Shown here in pieces: positions 35,387 to 43,771 of a stretch of 47,836 nt of DNA. The notes below the pieces were generated by a model, which worked only from the letters and a program-made list of their open reading frames with translations, was not told where the DNA came from and searched no databases. The position numbers and the translations under genes are program-made. The stretch is from an uncultured Lachnospiraceae bacterium (lineage in GTDB: Bacteria > Bacillota > Clostridia > Lachnospirales > Lachnospiraceae): NCBI GenBank assembly GCA_900317915.1, contig ONIO01000009.1, positions 1 to 47,836 on the forward strand, written 5' to 3'. Position 1 is the first letter of the stretch. Each line of letters opens with the position of its first letter.

Positions 35387-36404
35387 AAAACTGGTCAATA
35401 AATCTAATATCGTTCTCGTAGAGTAGTCTCATGTCATCAATCTCATCCTTTAAGAGGGTGATACGCTCTAGACCGATACCGAAGGCAAAGCCTGAATAAA
35501 CTTCAGGATCAATGCCGGACATCTTCAATACTCTAGGATGCACCATTCCACAGCCAAGGATCTCAATCCAACCTTCGCCCTTACAGAAGCGACAGCCCTT
35601 ACCACCACACTTGAAGCAGGAGACATCCATCTCAGCAGATGGCTCAGTGAATGGGAAGTGATGAGGGCGGAACTTGACCTTCGTATCCTTACCGAAAAGC
35701 TCCTGTACGAACTGCTGCAGCGTTCCCTTCAGATCTGCCATGGTGATTCCCTTGTCGATAACCATACCCTCAATCTGGTGGAAGGAAGGTGAATGGGTCG
35801 CATCCACTTCATCTGCACGGAATACACGACCAGGTGCGATCATACGAATTGGCAGATTACCCTTCTCCATCTCACGAACCTGTACTGGAGAGGTCTGGGT
35901 ACGAAGGAGGATATCCTTTGTAATATAGAAGGTATCCTGTTCATCCTTCGCTGGATGATTTGCTGGGATATTCAGTGCTTCGAAGTTATAGTAATCCTTC
36001 TCCACCTCTGGACCCTCTACAACAGAGAAGCCCATACCAGTAAAGATTCTCTCAACCTCTTCAAGAGTGGTTGTATTGGGATGTGCCTTACCAATCTTAT
36101 GCTTTCTTGCAGGCAGGGTGACATCGATTTTCTCAAAGGACAGCTTCTGCTTCATAGCCTCAGCTTCCATTGCCTTTTTCGCCTCTTCCAGCTTCTCCTC
36201 TATTGCCTGACGTGCAGTATTGACCAGCTGTCCAAACTTTGGACGATCCTCCGGTGCTACATCCTTCATGCCGTTCATGATCTGCTTTAATTCACCCTTC
36301 TTACCCAGAACAGATACACGGATCTGATTCAGTGCATCTAAGTCCTTCGCCTCCTGGATCTGGGCAATCGCCTTCTCGCGAATCTCCTGCAACTTGTCGT
36401 TCAT
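35385..36404 (-). CDS. pheS: Phenylalanyl-tRNA synthetase alpha subunit
   Basis: 339 residues, normal size. N-terminal coiled coil (~1-95), then the class II core: motif 2 region PIRMIAPGRVFRADEVDATHSPSFHQIEG and motif 3 SGFAFGIGLERITLLKDEIDDMR. An inserted CFKCGGKGCRFCKGEGW segment (four Cys) forms a zinc-ribbon-like knob, which many bacterial PheS lack. The gene is preceded by a T-box leader, so transcription should respond to uncharged tRNA-Phe. GGAGAG lies 8 nt before the ATG. Confidence 0.97.
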   Translation of the reverse strand: MNDKLQEIREKAIAQIQEAKDLDALNQIRVSVLGKKGELKQIMNGMKDVAPEDRPKFGQLVNTARQAIEEKLEEAKKAMEAEAMKQKLSFEKIDVTLPARKHKIGKAHPNTTTLEEVERIFTGMGFSVVEGPEVEKDYYNFEALNIPANHPAKDEQDTFYITKDILLRTQTSPVQVREMEKGNLPIRMIAPGRVFRADEVDATHSPSFHQIEGMVIDKGITMADLKGTLQQFVQELFGKDTKVKFRPHHFPFTEPSAEMDVSCFKCGGKGCRFCKGEGWIEILGCGMVHPRVLKMSGIDPEVYSGFAFGIGLERITLLKDEIDDMRLLYENDIRFIDQF

Positions 36405-36431
36405 CTTCTACTCTCCTTCTAACAAAAACGC

Positions 36432-36745
36432 AAAAAAATAAGAACCCGTTCCTACTTCGCGCGCTACCGCAAAGGGACGACTTCTTAATGAATCCGCGTT
36501 ACCACCCTAATTCCTGCTTACTTACATATTATATAGAAGAAACAGGCACTTCATTGGTACTTGACGTGTACAACCCGTCATACCCTACCCAGTTCATCCA
36601 TCTCCCTTGGAAATGTAAACCAACCTTCAGGTATGCAACTCCCGCATGAACTTCGCTGTATCCGTGAGTACTCTCAGCTGGTCTTATGTACTCTCTCTGT
36701 CTTCTAAATTATCTCCATCATAAAGATAACTGAGGCTACAGTTTA
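36432..36745 (-). promoter_or_regulatory. T-box leader of pheS
   Basis: The T-box sequence TAGGGTGGTAACGCGG is at 36509-36494 on the minus strand, followed by a terminator (36487-36432, ending in TTTTTTT). Upstream is a ~200-nt stem I region with an AGAGAGTA loop and a candidate GTTCA specifier near 36646, consistent with Phe (UUC). The dispersed motif copy at 36609-36621 lies within this leader. The 5' limit is approximate. Confidence 0.85.
36609..36621 (-). repeat. Dispersed motif copy 10
   Basis: GGTTTACATTTCC on the minus strand inside the pheS T-box leader, flanked by TTGG/CCAA, which can pair. Confidence 0.75.
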
Positions 36746-36782
36746 CTATGTGCGATCAAAGCATTTCATAATTCATTTGAAA

Positions 36783-36897
36783 TAGCCCCGAAATGACGTG
36801 CCTATGCGTTTGACTCCTAGCCAAGGCCAGGTGGGTGTCCGCAACGAATCTTCTGTCTTCCACGACGAGAGGCCTGACATCCAATTCGAAATATAAG
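36783..36897 (-). ncRNA. ssrS: 6S-like RNA candidate
   Basis: Read leftward, a ~115-nt region has complementary ends (GATGTC..GCC with GGC..GTCATT), a central region, and ACACCCACCTGGC-CTTG-GCTAGGAGTCAAACGC. That last block resembles the 3' half of 6S RNA, including the small hairpin in the central bubble (compare ACACATTCACCTTG in E. coli). No coding frame explains it. The length is short for 6S RNA (usually 180-200 nt), which is the main doubt. A hairpin (ATTTCA/TGAAAT) follows downstream. Confidence 0.45.
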
Positions 36898-37321
36898 ATT
36901 CCCGTTTAAAGTAATTGTAGGTTCAAAATTACATAGGTGAAATCGTTCATTTCAGGTTACATGCATTATAACAGTATTCCTAGGAGAATTCCACCCCATG
37001 GAAAAAAGTTTTCCTTAGAATCACCCAACGATTTTATTGTTTTGAATAATCTGTCATTAAATTATTCATTCTTTTTCACTTTAACGTGTGCAATTTTCAA
37101 CTTATCTTGTAAATATCAGCCCATAATGTTACTATATATACTAGTTCAAACACCACTGTTTGATTTGCATAAAGAGCTTTTCAATTATGCATAAGGGGAG
37201 TTCAAATCCTGCATTTTGTACATACAATTCAGATACAATTGCAGTTTCATTCCCCATTATCCTGCAACTGCAGTAGCTCACAGGCTTATAGGAAAAAGAT
37301 TTTGATTACGGGAGAGAAAAA
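36898..37321. other. AT-rich intergenic region ahead of citrate synthase
   Basis: Mostly AT-rich non-coding DNA containing the citrate synthase promoter region and presumably the start region of the leftward 6S-like RNA. I could not settle on one promoter. A GGGAGAG ribosome binding site lies just before the citrate synthase ATG. A repeated CAATTGCAG/CAACTGCAG pair (37239-37274) may be regulatory. An 85-codon frame at 36937-37194 has no ribosome binding site and looks spurious. Confidence 0.5.
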
Positions 37322-38692
37322 ATGGCAGAGGAAAAAAGAGCATGGAATGAAGTTACGCCAGAGCTTGAGCGTCTAGCAGAGGAGACCTATACCGCTTCTC
37401 ATGTAGAGCCAAGTCTCTATGAAGAATATAATGTACAAAGAGGACTCCGTGATCAAAATGGTAAGGGTGTCCTCGTTGGTATCACCAATATATCCGAAGT
37501 GAATGCCAAGAGAGAGATTGATGGCAAGTCCATCCCTATTCCAGGCGAGTTATTCTACCGCGGTTATAATGTGAAGGATATCGTCAGGGGACTTGCGCCA
37601 GACAATCATTTTGGGTTCGAGGAATGTACCTATCTCTTACTATTCGGAAAGCTACCAAATCAGGCAGAGCTTAGAGAGTTCGTTCGCTTACTATCAAGCT
37701 ATCGCTCTCTCCCTCCGAATTTCGTTCGTGATGTCATTATGAAAAAGCCAGCAGAGAATATGATGAATTCTCTGGCTCGTTCCGTACTGACCCTCTACTC
37801 CTATGACAAGAATGCAGAGGACACTTCCATACCCAATGTACTGCGTCAGTGTATGCAGTTAATTGCAATGTTTCCAATTCTGTCCGTCTATGGTTACCAG
37901 GCATATCGCCACTACTATAATGACGACAGCTTAATCATCCATCGTCCAAAGCCAGAATATTCTACTTCTGAGAATATCCTCCACTGCTTACGTGACGATA
38001 ATAAGTTCAGCCCCCTTGAGGCCAAGCTTTTAGATGTATCCTTAATCCTCCATATGGAGCACGGTGGTGGTAATAACTCCACCTTCACAACCCATCTGGT
38101 ATCCTCTTCTATGACAGATACCTATTCTGTTATCGCTGCTGCTCTAGGCTCCTTAAAGGGGCCCAGACATGGTGGTGCGAACCTGAAGGTTGTGAATATG
38201 TTTGCAGATATGAAGAAGCACATTACCGATTGGACCGACGAGGACCAGATCAGTGATTACCTCAGAAAGCTCCTCCATAAGGAAGCCTTCGATAAGAAGG
38301 GTCTGATCTACGGTATGGGACATGCAGTCTATTCTCTGTCCGATCCGAGAGCCCAGGTCTTCCGTTCCTATGTAGAACAGTTATCTGAGGAAAAGGGCTA
38401 TCAGAAGGAATTTGAGCTCTACGCAATGGTAGAAAAGCTTGCACCAAAAATCATTGCTGAGGAGCGTAAAATCTATAAGGGCGTTTGTCCTAATGTAGAC
38501 TTCTTCTCTGGCTTTGCTTATCAGATGCTGAATCTTCCTATGGAGCTCTATACTCCAATCTTCGCCATCGCTCGTATCGCAGGCTGGAGTGCTCACCGCT
38601 TAGAGGAACTCTGCCATGGAGATAAGATTATGCGTCCAGCGTATATGACGGTTCTCCCTCACCAGGAATACATTCCACTTTCTGAGCGATAA
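37322..38692 (+). CDS. Citrate synthase
   Basis: 456 residues. Catalytic His/Asp regions are recognisable: LHMEHGGGNNSTFTTHLVSS, KGPRHGGANLKV, GLIYGMGHAVYSLSDPRAQVF and CPNVDFFSGFAYQMLNLP. It condenses oxaloacetate and acetyl-CoA. The protein is ~30 residues longer than E. coli GltA and belongs to the class seen in many Clostridia. No aconitase or isocitrate dehydrogenase is adjacent, so its role is probably glutamate supply rather than a full cycle (inference). It is monocistronic, with a clear terminator. Confidence 0.93.
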   Translation: MAEEKRAWNEVTPELERLAEETYTASHVEPSLYEEYNVQRGLRDQNGKGVLVGITNISEVNAKREIDGKSIPIPGELFYRGYNVKDIVRGLAPDNHFGFEECTYLLLFGKLPNQAELREFVRLLSSYRSLPPNFVRDVIMKKPAENMMNSLARSVLTLYSYDKNAEDTSIPNVLRQCMQLIAMFPILSVYGYQAYRHYYNDDSLIIHRPKPEYSTSENILHCLRDDNKFSPLEAKLLDVSLILHMEHGGGNNSTFTTHLVSSSMTDTYSVIAAALGSLKGPRHGGANLKVVNMFADMKKHITDWTDEDQISDYLRKLLHKEAFDKKGLIYGMGHAVYSLSDPRAQVFRSYVEQLSEEKGYQKEFELYAMVEKLAPKIIAEERKIYKGVCPNVDFFSGFAYQMLNLPMELYTPIFAIARIAGWSAHRLEELCHGDKIMRPAYMTVLPHQEYIPLSER

Positions 38693-38776
38693 GACGAGGC
38701 GATGAGGCGACATAGATGAAAACCATGTAAGCCAAACCATAGCAGTGAAACTATATGGGAAGCAAAAACAAAGGAA

Positions 38777-38812
38777 AAAAGGGAACCGCAGATTTTTGTG
38801 GTTCCCTTTTCT
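38777..38812 (+). terminator. Citrate synthase terminator
   Basis: AAGGGAACC and GGTTCCCTT stem arms around GCAGATTTTTGT, with A-rich and T-rich flanks, ~85 bp after the stop. The flanks would also allow leftward termination for the 38888-39250 gene. Confidence 0.85.
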
Positions 38813-38887
38813 TATCTAAAGTCTAAAGCATTTTCTGAAAAAGAATTATCTCCCAATCGTTTTTCATCAAGAGCTCATCATCAATCT

Positions 38888-39250
38888 TTACTTCAAGAAC
38901 TTGCCCTTCAGCTTCTTACTCTCGGCAGTAAACCAAGACCATGCCAAAAGGAATGCCATCAGGGCGATGATTCCAATATACTCCTGCTCTCCTGTTACCT
39001 TAAAAAAAGTGGCCAAAAATGCGATGATACCAGTCACCATACAGATAATTGAAAAGACCATAGCCTTGGGATAAAGGGCCTCAGCAAACTGGCCTTCCTG
39101 TCCCTTCTTAATCCGGTTCATATCTTCTGCATTCAAAAAGAGATCTGGAATCTCCTTGGTTTTCTTCATCTGTGCGGCAGCAACGAAGATCACCACACTT
39201 AATCCAACAATCACAATATTAAAGATCATAAGTACTAATCTTGCATCCAT
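38888..39250 (-). CDS. Small three-helix membrane protein of unknown function
   Basis: 120 residues from the ATG at 39250, which follows GAGAGGAG by 7 nt; an 18-codon upstream extension is rejected because it would contain that site. Membrane segments are at ~5-24, ~65-86 and ~92-108, with a polar loop (KKTKEIPDLFLNAEDMNRIKK) between the first two. It has the look of a DUF3784-type protein but I cannot confirm the family. It is alone between citrate synthase and the divergent cheY-like gene. Confidence 0.6.
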   Translation of the reverse strand: MDARLVLMIFNIVIVGLSVVIFVAAAQMKKTKEIPDLFLNAEDMNRIKKGQEGQFAEALYPKAMVFSIICMVTGIIAFLATFFKVTGEQEYIGIIALMAFLLAWSWFTAESKKLKGKFLK

Positions 39251-39340
39251 TTCGAAACTCCTCTCAATAAGCCCCATTATACTGTTTTCCACTCTGACCG
39301 TCAAAATCTGAAATCATTCTAAAAACAATAGACAATATGT

Positions 39341-39369
39341 TTGAATTAAGGCATGCATTGTTGTAATAT
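39341..39369 (+). promoter_or_regulatory. SigA-type promoter of the cheY-like pair
   Basis: TTGAAT (39341-39346), a 17-bp spacer and TAATAT (39364-39369), giving a start ~30 bp ahead of the response-regulator ATG. Confidence 0.7.
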
Positions 39370-39404
39370 GAAGTTGGGTTGTTTTACACAAGAGAGGCAG
39401 TTTT

Positions 39405-39776
39405 ATGGGTACAAATAATATTAAAATCTTAATCTGTGATGACTCTATTTTAGCTCGTAAGCAGTTAGCAGATGTCATCAAAAAATTTAATGACAAGGTT
39501 GACATCATCCAGGGACGTAATGGTGCCGAGGCCGTAGACCTCTACAAGTCCAACTCTCCTGTCCTCGTTTTCCTAGACATTGTCATGCCTGAGAAGGACG
39601 GAATCCAAGCCGTTCGTGAAATCATGGAAGATGACGAAGATGCCAACATCATCATCGTATCCTCTGTTGGTACACAGAACCAGTTAAAGGCAGCCATTGA
39701 GGCTGGTGCAAGAGATTTTATTCAGAAGCCTTTTTCTGAGCAAAGTATCGAGAAGATTCTGAAGTCATATTTGTAA
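39405..39776 (+). CDS. CheY-like single-domain response regulator
   Basis: 123 residues, a receiver domain only. The acidic pair is D12-D13 (ILICDDSILARKQ), the phosphoacceptor D58 (VFLDIVMPEKDG), the switch Ser/Thr S86-S87 (IVSSVGT) and the conserved Lys K108 (IQKPF). There is no output domain, so it acts by protein contact. It is followed 12 bp later by a CheX-like gene, which suggests a receiver with its own phosphatase or partner. No histidine kinase or other chemotaxis gene is nearby. Confidence 0.93.
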   Translation: MGTNNIKILICDDSILARKQLADVIKKFNDKVDIIQGRNGAEAVDLYKSNSPVLVFLDIVMPEKDGIQAVREIMEDDEDANIIIVSSVGTQNQLKAAIEAGARDFIQKPFSEQSIEKILKSYL

Positions 39777-39788
39777 AGGAATTACACT

Positions 39789-40664
39789 ATGTACGCACAA
39801 TTTTTTGGCAGTTACCTCTTAAGCCGTGGTGTTATTACAGCAACCCAGCTTACAGATGCAATTACAAAATTAACAGAAGCCAAAATTAAACTAGGAACCC
39901 TTGCAATCCATCAGGGATTAATGACGGCCTCTGAAGTAGACGAGGTATGCTACCTCCAGACCAGAGAGGATAAGAAGTTCGGTGAGATTGCCATCGAAAG
40001 AGACTATCTTACCAGTGAACAGGTGGATCAGCTTCTAGAATCACAGAATCCAGATTATCTCCTTTTAGGTCAGAATCTCGTAGATTCCGGAGCTATTTCC
40101 AATGCCGACTTAGAGGGGCTCTTCCTAGACTACCAGTCTGATACAGATATTGAGGACTTTAGTTTTGAAAGTCAGGAACAGACCGAGCAGCTCATTCGTA
40201 AGTTCTTCTTGATTGCAGATCATCCTTTGGATAAGCATGGCCTCATGTATATGACCCTGCTTTTCAATAATTTGATCCGCTTCATTGGTGATGACTTCAC
40301 TCCAATGGCTCCAGCCATTGTAGATGAATATCCAACAGAGTTCTGTGTCAGCCAGAAGATTACTGGTCCTCTAAAGTGCATCTCTCGAGTAGATATGCCA
40401 GAGGAAGTTGCTCTCCGCTTCGCATCTCGTTATGCCAAGATGGACTTCTCTGAGTTCGATGAATATGTGAAGGCTTCTGTGGAGGATTTCCTGAATCTCC
40501 ATAATGGTCTCTACAGCGTCAATATGTCCAATGAATTCACAATGGAATTGACCCTAGAGCCACCAGAAACCTTATCCTATGATGTACTTCCAATCGATCA
40601 GGATACCATTGTTATCCCTGTCATCTATCCATTCGGAACACTTCATCTGATTTTGACTCTGTAG
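39789..40664 (+). CDS. CheX-like protein with tandem MshEN-like N-terminal repeats
   Basis: 291 residues. Residues 1-115 contain four ~29-residue units of the pattern G-x2-L/I-x3-G/D-x-I/L-(T/S)-x3-(L/V) (near 7, 36, 65 and 94), like the N-terminal repeats of GspE/MshE ATPases. After an acidic linker, residues ~140-291 resemble a CheX/CheC-type domain, with a D-x2-N...NG motif (VEDFLNLHNGLY, 231-242) where those phosphatases have E-x2-N. It probably acts on the preceding receiver protein. The combination is unusual. It could instead be a non-phosphatase adaptor. Confidence 0.6.
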   Translation: MYAQFFGSYLLSRGVITATQLTDAITKLTEAKIKLGTLAIHQGLMTASEVDEVCYLQTREDKKFGEIAIERDYLTSEQVDQLLESQNPDYLLLGQNLVDSGAISNADLEGLFLDYQSDTDIEDFSFESQEQTEQLIRKFFLIADHPLDKHGLMYMTLLFNNLIRFIGDDFTPMAPAIVDEYPTEFCVSQKITGPLKCISRVDMPEEVALRFASRYAKMDFSEFDEYVKASVEDFLNLHNGLYSVNMSNEFTMELTLEPPETLSYDVLPIDQDTIVIPVIYPFGTLHLILTL

Positions 40665-40717
40665 AAACGCCATAGCATAACATAGCCCCGTCCTAGCATG
40701 AGGCTTTATACAAAAAT

Positions 40718-40758
40718 AAATCCCAGTGATTGGAATGGAATTCCAATCACTGGGATTT
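40718..40758. terminator. Bidirectional terminator, 19-bp perfect stem
   Basis: AAATCCCAGTGATTGGAAT (40718-40736) and its exact complement (40740-40758) around a 3-nt loop, followed by TTTT on the plus side. A-rich sequence on the left gives T-rich RNA on the minus side. It lies between the convergent CheX-like gene and thrC and serves both. Confidence 0.9.
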
Positions 40759-40822
40759 TTACTAGCTTCATATTTCCATTACTTGATTCCAAGGAATCCG
40801 CGAACTACTGCGGGCATCTCAT

Positions 40823-42181
40823 CTACCTGGCAGAGGTATCACTAAGTTCTGGATGATCCTGACCGATGGCCTGCATTACAGAGCGGGTAAACTTATATGG
40901 ACTAGCGGTGGATGCAATGACGGTTGTCTTGGTATCCTTGGTGTCCGCCTTATATTTCTCATAAACCGCTGCTGCTACTGCAGTATGGGTATCGATCACA
41001 TAGCCTGTATCCTCATAGACGGCCTTGATGGTCGCCTTGGTCTCATCCTCTGATGCGAAGTTACCATAGAAGTCAGGAACCTTCACACTTAAGAGTTCCT
41101 TACCGATGTCGGTAGAGCCCTCTTCATTCAGTGCCTGATAAGCAGCCTTCGTCTTGGCAGGATCATTATCCAGGATACGGTAAATCAGTCTCTCAAGATT
41201 TGAAGAGATCAGGATATCCATGGATGGAGACATCGTGAGCTGGAACTCACGCTGTCTATCATAATTACCGGTGCTGAAGAAGTCATAGAGCACACGGTTA
41301 CTATTACTAGCACAGATCAGGCGATCAATTGGCACGCCCATCTGCTTCGCATAGTAGGCTGCCAGGATATTACCGAAGTTACCAGTCGGAACAGCGACAT
41401 TAATCTCCTCCCCTGGCTGGATCGCCTCATTATGAAGCAGTCTCGCATAGGCGCTGACATAGTAGACCACTTGAGGAATCAAACGTCCGATATTGATAGA
41501 ATTAGCAGAGGAGAACTGATAGCCTGCCTCATCTAATTCCTTAGCCAGCTCGCTATCATTGAACATCTTCTTCACCCCAGTCTGGGCATCATCGAAATTA
41601 CCATCGATACCCACAACAAAGGTATTCTCCCCAGTCTGAGTTACCATCTGCTGCTTCTGAATCGGACTGACACCATCCTTTGGATAGAAGACGATGATCT
41701 TGGTTCCAGGGACATCCGCAAATCCCGCAAGTGCAGCCTTACCTGTATCACCAGAGGTCGCTGTCAGGATAACGATGTCATTCTTGACCTGATTCTTCTT
41801 AGCAGAAGTAACCATTAAGTATGGAAGGATGGACAGAGCCATATCCTTGAAGGCAATGGTCTTACCATGGAAGAGTTCCAGATAATAAGCGCCATGCGCC
41901 TTCACCAGGGGTGCGATCTCCTCTGTATCAAACTTACTATCGTATGCAGAATTGATGCAGCACTTTAATTCCTCTTCTGTAAAGTCTGTGAAGAAGCGGC
42001 TCATTACCTCATAGGCAACTTCCTGATAGGTCATCTCTCCCAGTTTCTCCATTGGGATATCCAGCTTTGGGATCTCTGTTGGGACATAGAGTCCGCCATC
42101 CTTCGCCAGTCCCTGAAGGATTGCCTGGGATGCAGTCTTCACATCATCCTTATTTCTCGTGCTTACGTACTTTACTTCCAT
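40823..42181 (-). CDS. thrC: Threonine synthase
   Basis: 452 residues from the ATG at 42181, 7 nt after GAGG; a 13-codon upstream extension lacks a site. It is a PLP fold-type II enzyme of the long class: Lys in HGKTIAFKDMALS, the phosphate-binding loop TATSGDTGKAALAGF and the substrate region NSINIGRLIPQVVYYVSAY. It converts O-phosphohomoserine to threonine. It is monocistronic here, with no hom or thrB beside it. Confidence 0.96.
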   Translation of the reverse strand: MEVKYVSTRNKDDVKTASQAILQGLAKDGGLYVPTEIPKLDIPMEKLGEMTYQEVAYEVMSRFFTDFTEEELKCCINSAYDSKFDTEEIAPLVKAHGAYYLELFHGKTIAFKDMALSILPYLMVTSAKKNQVKNDIVILTATSGDTGKAALAGFADVPGTKIIVFYPKDGVSPIQKQQMVTQTGENTFVVGIDGNFDDAQTGVKKMFNDSELAKELDEAGYQFSSANSINIGRLIPQVVYYVSAYARLLHNEAIQPGEEINVAVPTGNFGNILAAYYAKQMGVPIDRLICASNSNRVLYDFFSTGNYDRQREFQLTMSPSMDILISSNLERLIYRILDNDPAKTKAAYQALNEEGSTDIGKELLSVKVPDFYGNFASEDETKATIKAVYEDTGYVIDTHTAVAAAVYEKYKADTKDTKTTVIASTASPYKFTRSVMQAIGQDHPELSDTSAR

Positions 42182-42282
42182 CTTTTTTCCTCTTTCCTTG
42201 TATTTCATAGACAGACACATGTCTTTTATGCAATATCTACCTACATTATGCGCTTAAAAACAGCCTCGGTCAACCAGGCACT

Positions 42283-43104
42283 TTACTTGGTTAAAGAATT
42301 CGGCGAAGTCGCCATTTCCTTCACCCCATTCCGATATCTTTTCGGCAATTTGACTTGACGATAGATATAGGCATATTCCCGCGGGGTAAATTCTTCCACG
42401 AAATCCATGGGGAAGTCCTTATGGATACCATGGTCCTTGGCATAGTCCACTGCCTTATTATAGGCCACTGCTGCCTCTTCCTCTGACTCGAAGCAACCGA
42501 TTCTGTAGTCTCCATTGAGGTGGATCCTGGCTTCATACACCATAGGAATGGAATCCACCAGACACACCACCCCATGGTAGTGACTATAGACCTGGATATT
42601 GGCTCGCCGCATATCATGGGGATCTCCATTGACGAAGTCGTAGTCTCTCCCCTCCACGGCATAGTTTCGGATGCCATAGCGGCTGAGAATTCGATACTGG
42701 GAGCCATAGTCATTCACATAGTAACTGCCCCCATTTCGAGAGAGGATCTTATGCTGGGAATAATAGAAGAAGTCATCGGTATCGAATTTCAGAATGGTAT
42801 TGGGGGACAGGAAGTAGGACACGAATTCCTTCCCCTGATAGATGGGGGTCTTCACATAAATCCCATGGTCTCTGTGATTCAGGATACAGATGGCCTTCTC
42901 CCAGTGGAGCTTCTTCACATAGTCCCTGAAATTCATGGTGGTGATATTGGTGTCCTGATAGATCCGCCTCGCCTCCTTATAAGCGATGGTGGCATCGATC
43001 TCATTAGGGAAGCTCCCTAGAGAGATATGGATTCCATTATGGGTAATACTAGACCGGTAATAGATGGTCCCATCCTTTTTCTGGCTCTTGTATGCGCCTT
43101 CCAT
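42283..43104 (-). CDS. Double AP2-domain DNA-binding protein with degenerate HNH core
   Basis: 273 residues. An AP2-like three-strand domain at ~14-50 (YRSSITHNGIHISLGSFPNE) and a second at ~188-226 (EARIHLNGDYRIGCFESEEE) flank a middle region. Its segment DFVNGDPHDMRRANIQVY (156-173) aligns with the HNH homing-nuclease core DH-NG-P-DNRR-NL but has Phe in place of the catalytic His. It therefore looks like an HNH-AP2 endonuclease relative that keeps DNA binding and has lost cleavage. It stands alone behind the panD terminator, and an inverted pair of the dispersed 13-bp motif lies ~65-100 bp upstream of its ATG. Confidence 0.7.
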   Translation of the reverse strand: MEGAYKSQKKDGTIYYRSSITHNGIHISLGSFPNEIDATIAYKEARRIYQDTNITTMNFRDYVKKLHWEKAICILNHRDHGIYVKTPIYQGKEFVSYFLSPNTILKFDTDDFFYYSQHKILSRNGGSYYVNDYGSQYRILSRYGIRNYAVEGRDYDFVNGDPHDMRRANIQVYSHYHGVVCLVDSIPMVYEARIHLNGDYRIGCFESEEEAAVAYNKAVDYAKDHGIHKDFPMDFVEEFTPREYAYIYRQVKLPKRYRNGVKEMATSPNSLTK

Positions 43105-43166
43105 CCCTGACTTTCCTCTCTACTTTTTCTCTTTCCTGCTTTTCCTCTTACGATCTATGGTTATTA

Positions 43167-43204
43167 GGAAATGTAGACCATGGCAAAGCCTGGTCTATAT
43201 TTCT
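43167..43204. repeat. Inverted pair of the dispersed motif (copy 11 plus a one-mismatch copy)
   Basis: GGAAATGTAGACC (43167-43179) faces GGTCTATATTTCT (43192-43204, one mismatch), giving a 13-bp inverted repeat with one mismatch and a ~10-bp spacer. It is the only paired copy in the window and lies in the promoter region of the AP2-domain gene, where it could be an operator. Confidence 0.75.
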
Positions 43205-43243
43205 CACAAACTGCCAATCGAGATGACTCTGCATAAATAACAA

Positions 43244-43278
43244 AGTCGGATAAAACCATTATAGCGTTTTATCCGACT
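43244..43278 (-). terminator. panD terminator
   Basis: Perfect 13-bp stem AGTCGGATAAAAC/GTTTTATCCGACT (43244-43256 and 43266-43278), followed leftward by TTTGTTATTTA. It ends the pantothenate operon ahead of the AP2-domain gene. Confidence 0.75.
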
Positions 43279-43302
43279 CAATTCTCTAAAAAATATATGA
43301 AA

Positions 43303-43692
43303 TTACATATCCTCTAATCTGCCATGCTTCTCATAGGTGGTAAGGCGGCTGATCTGATTCGAAGAATCTACGAAAACCACCTGAGGCTTTAGGTCCTTGG
43401 CTTCCTCTGGAGTCGCCTCCGCATATGCCATGAGAATGATACGGTCACCCACCTGGGCACAGCGAGCTGCCGAGCCATTCAGGCAGATCATGCCAGAGCC
43501 TCGCTCACCTGCGATGGTATAGGTAGCAAAGCGCTCTCCATTCTCTACATCAGAGATCTCGACCCTCTCATATTCCTTGATACCAGCCGCATCTAAAAGG
43601 TCCTCATCCACTGTGATGGAGCCCACATAGTCTAGAGCAGCCTGGGTAACTGTGGCTCGATGAATCTTACCATGTAAAACTGTGATATTCAT
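43303..43692 (-). CDS. panD: Aspartate 1-decarboxylase proenzyme
   Basis: 129 residues. The self-cleavage site Gly24-Ser25 that creates the pyruvoyl group is in [16 protein letters not shown], and the conserved [22 protein letters not shown] and [14 protein letters not shown] are present. It makes beta-alanine for pantothenate. It is the last gene of a panG-panB-panC-panD run on the minus strand. Confidence 0.97.
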   Translation of the reverse strand: MNITVLHGKIHRATVTQAALDYVGSITVDEDLLDAAGIKEYERVEISDVENGERFATYTIAGERGSGMICLNGSAARCAQVGDRIILMAYAEATPEEAKDLKPQVVFVDSSNQISRLTTYEKHGRLEDM

Positions 43693-43771
43693 ACTTCTCT
43701 CCTTTGCTTTGCATCCCCCATATAGGAAAATCGATGATAGGAGTACAATGCTTTCTTATATTCGGTCCTAC

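Noticed and set aside
35192..35398. 68-codon frame between pheS and pheT
   Set aside because: It begins at a TTG with no ribosome binding site and runs through perfect inverted repeats, so the palindromic element explains the sequence better. An in-frame mobile peptide remains possible.
36937..37194. 85-codon plus-strand frame before citrate synthase
   Set aside because: No ribosome binding site, AT-rich low-complexity product, and it occupies the expected promoter region.
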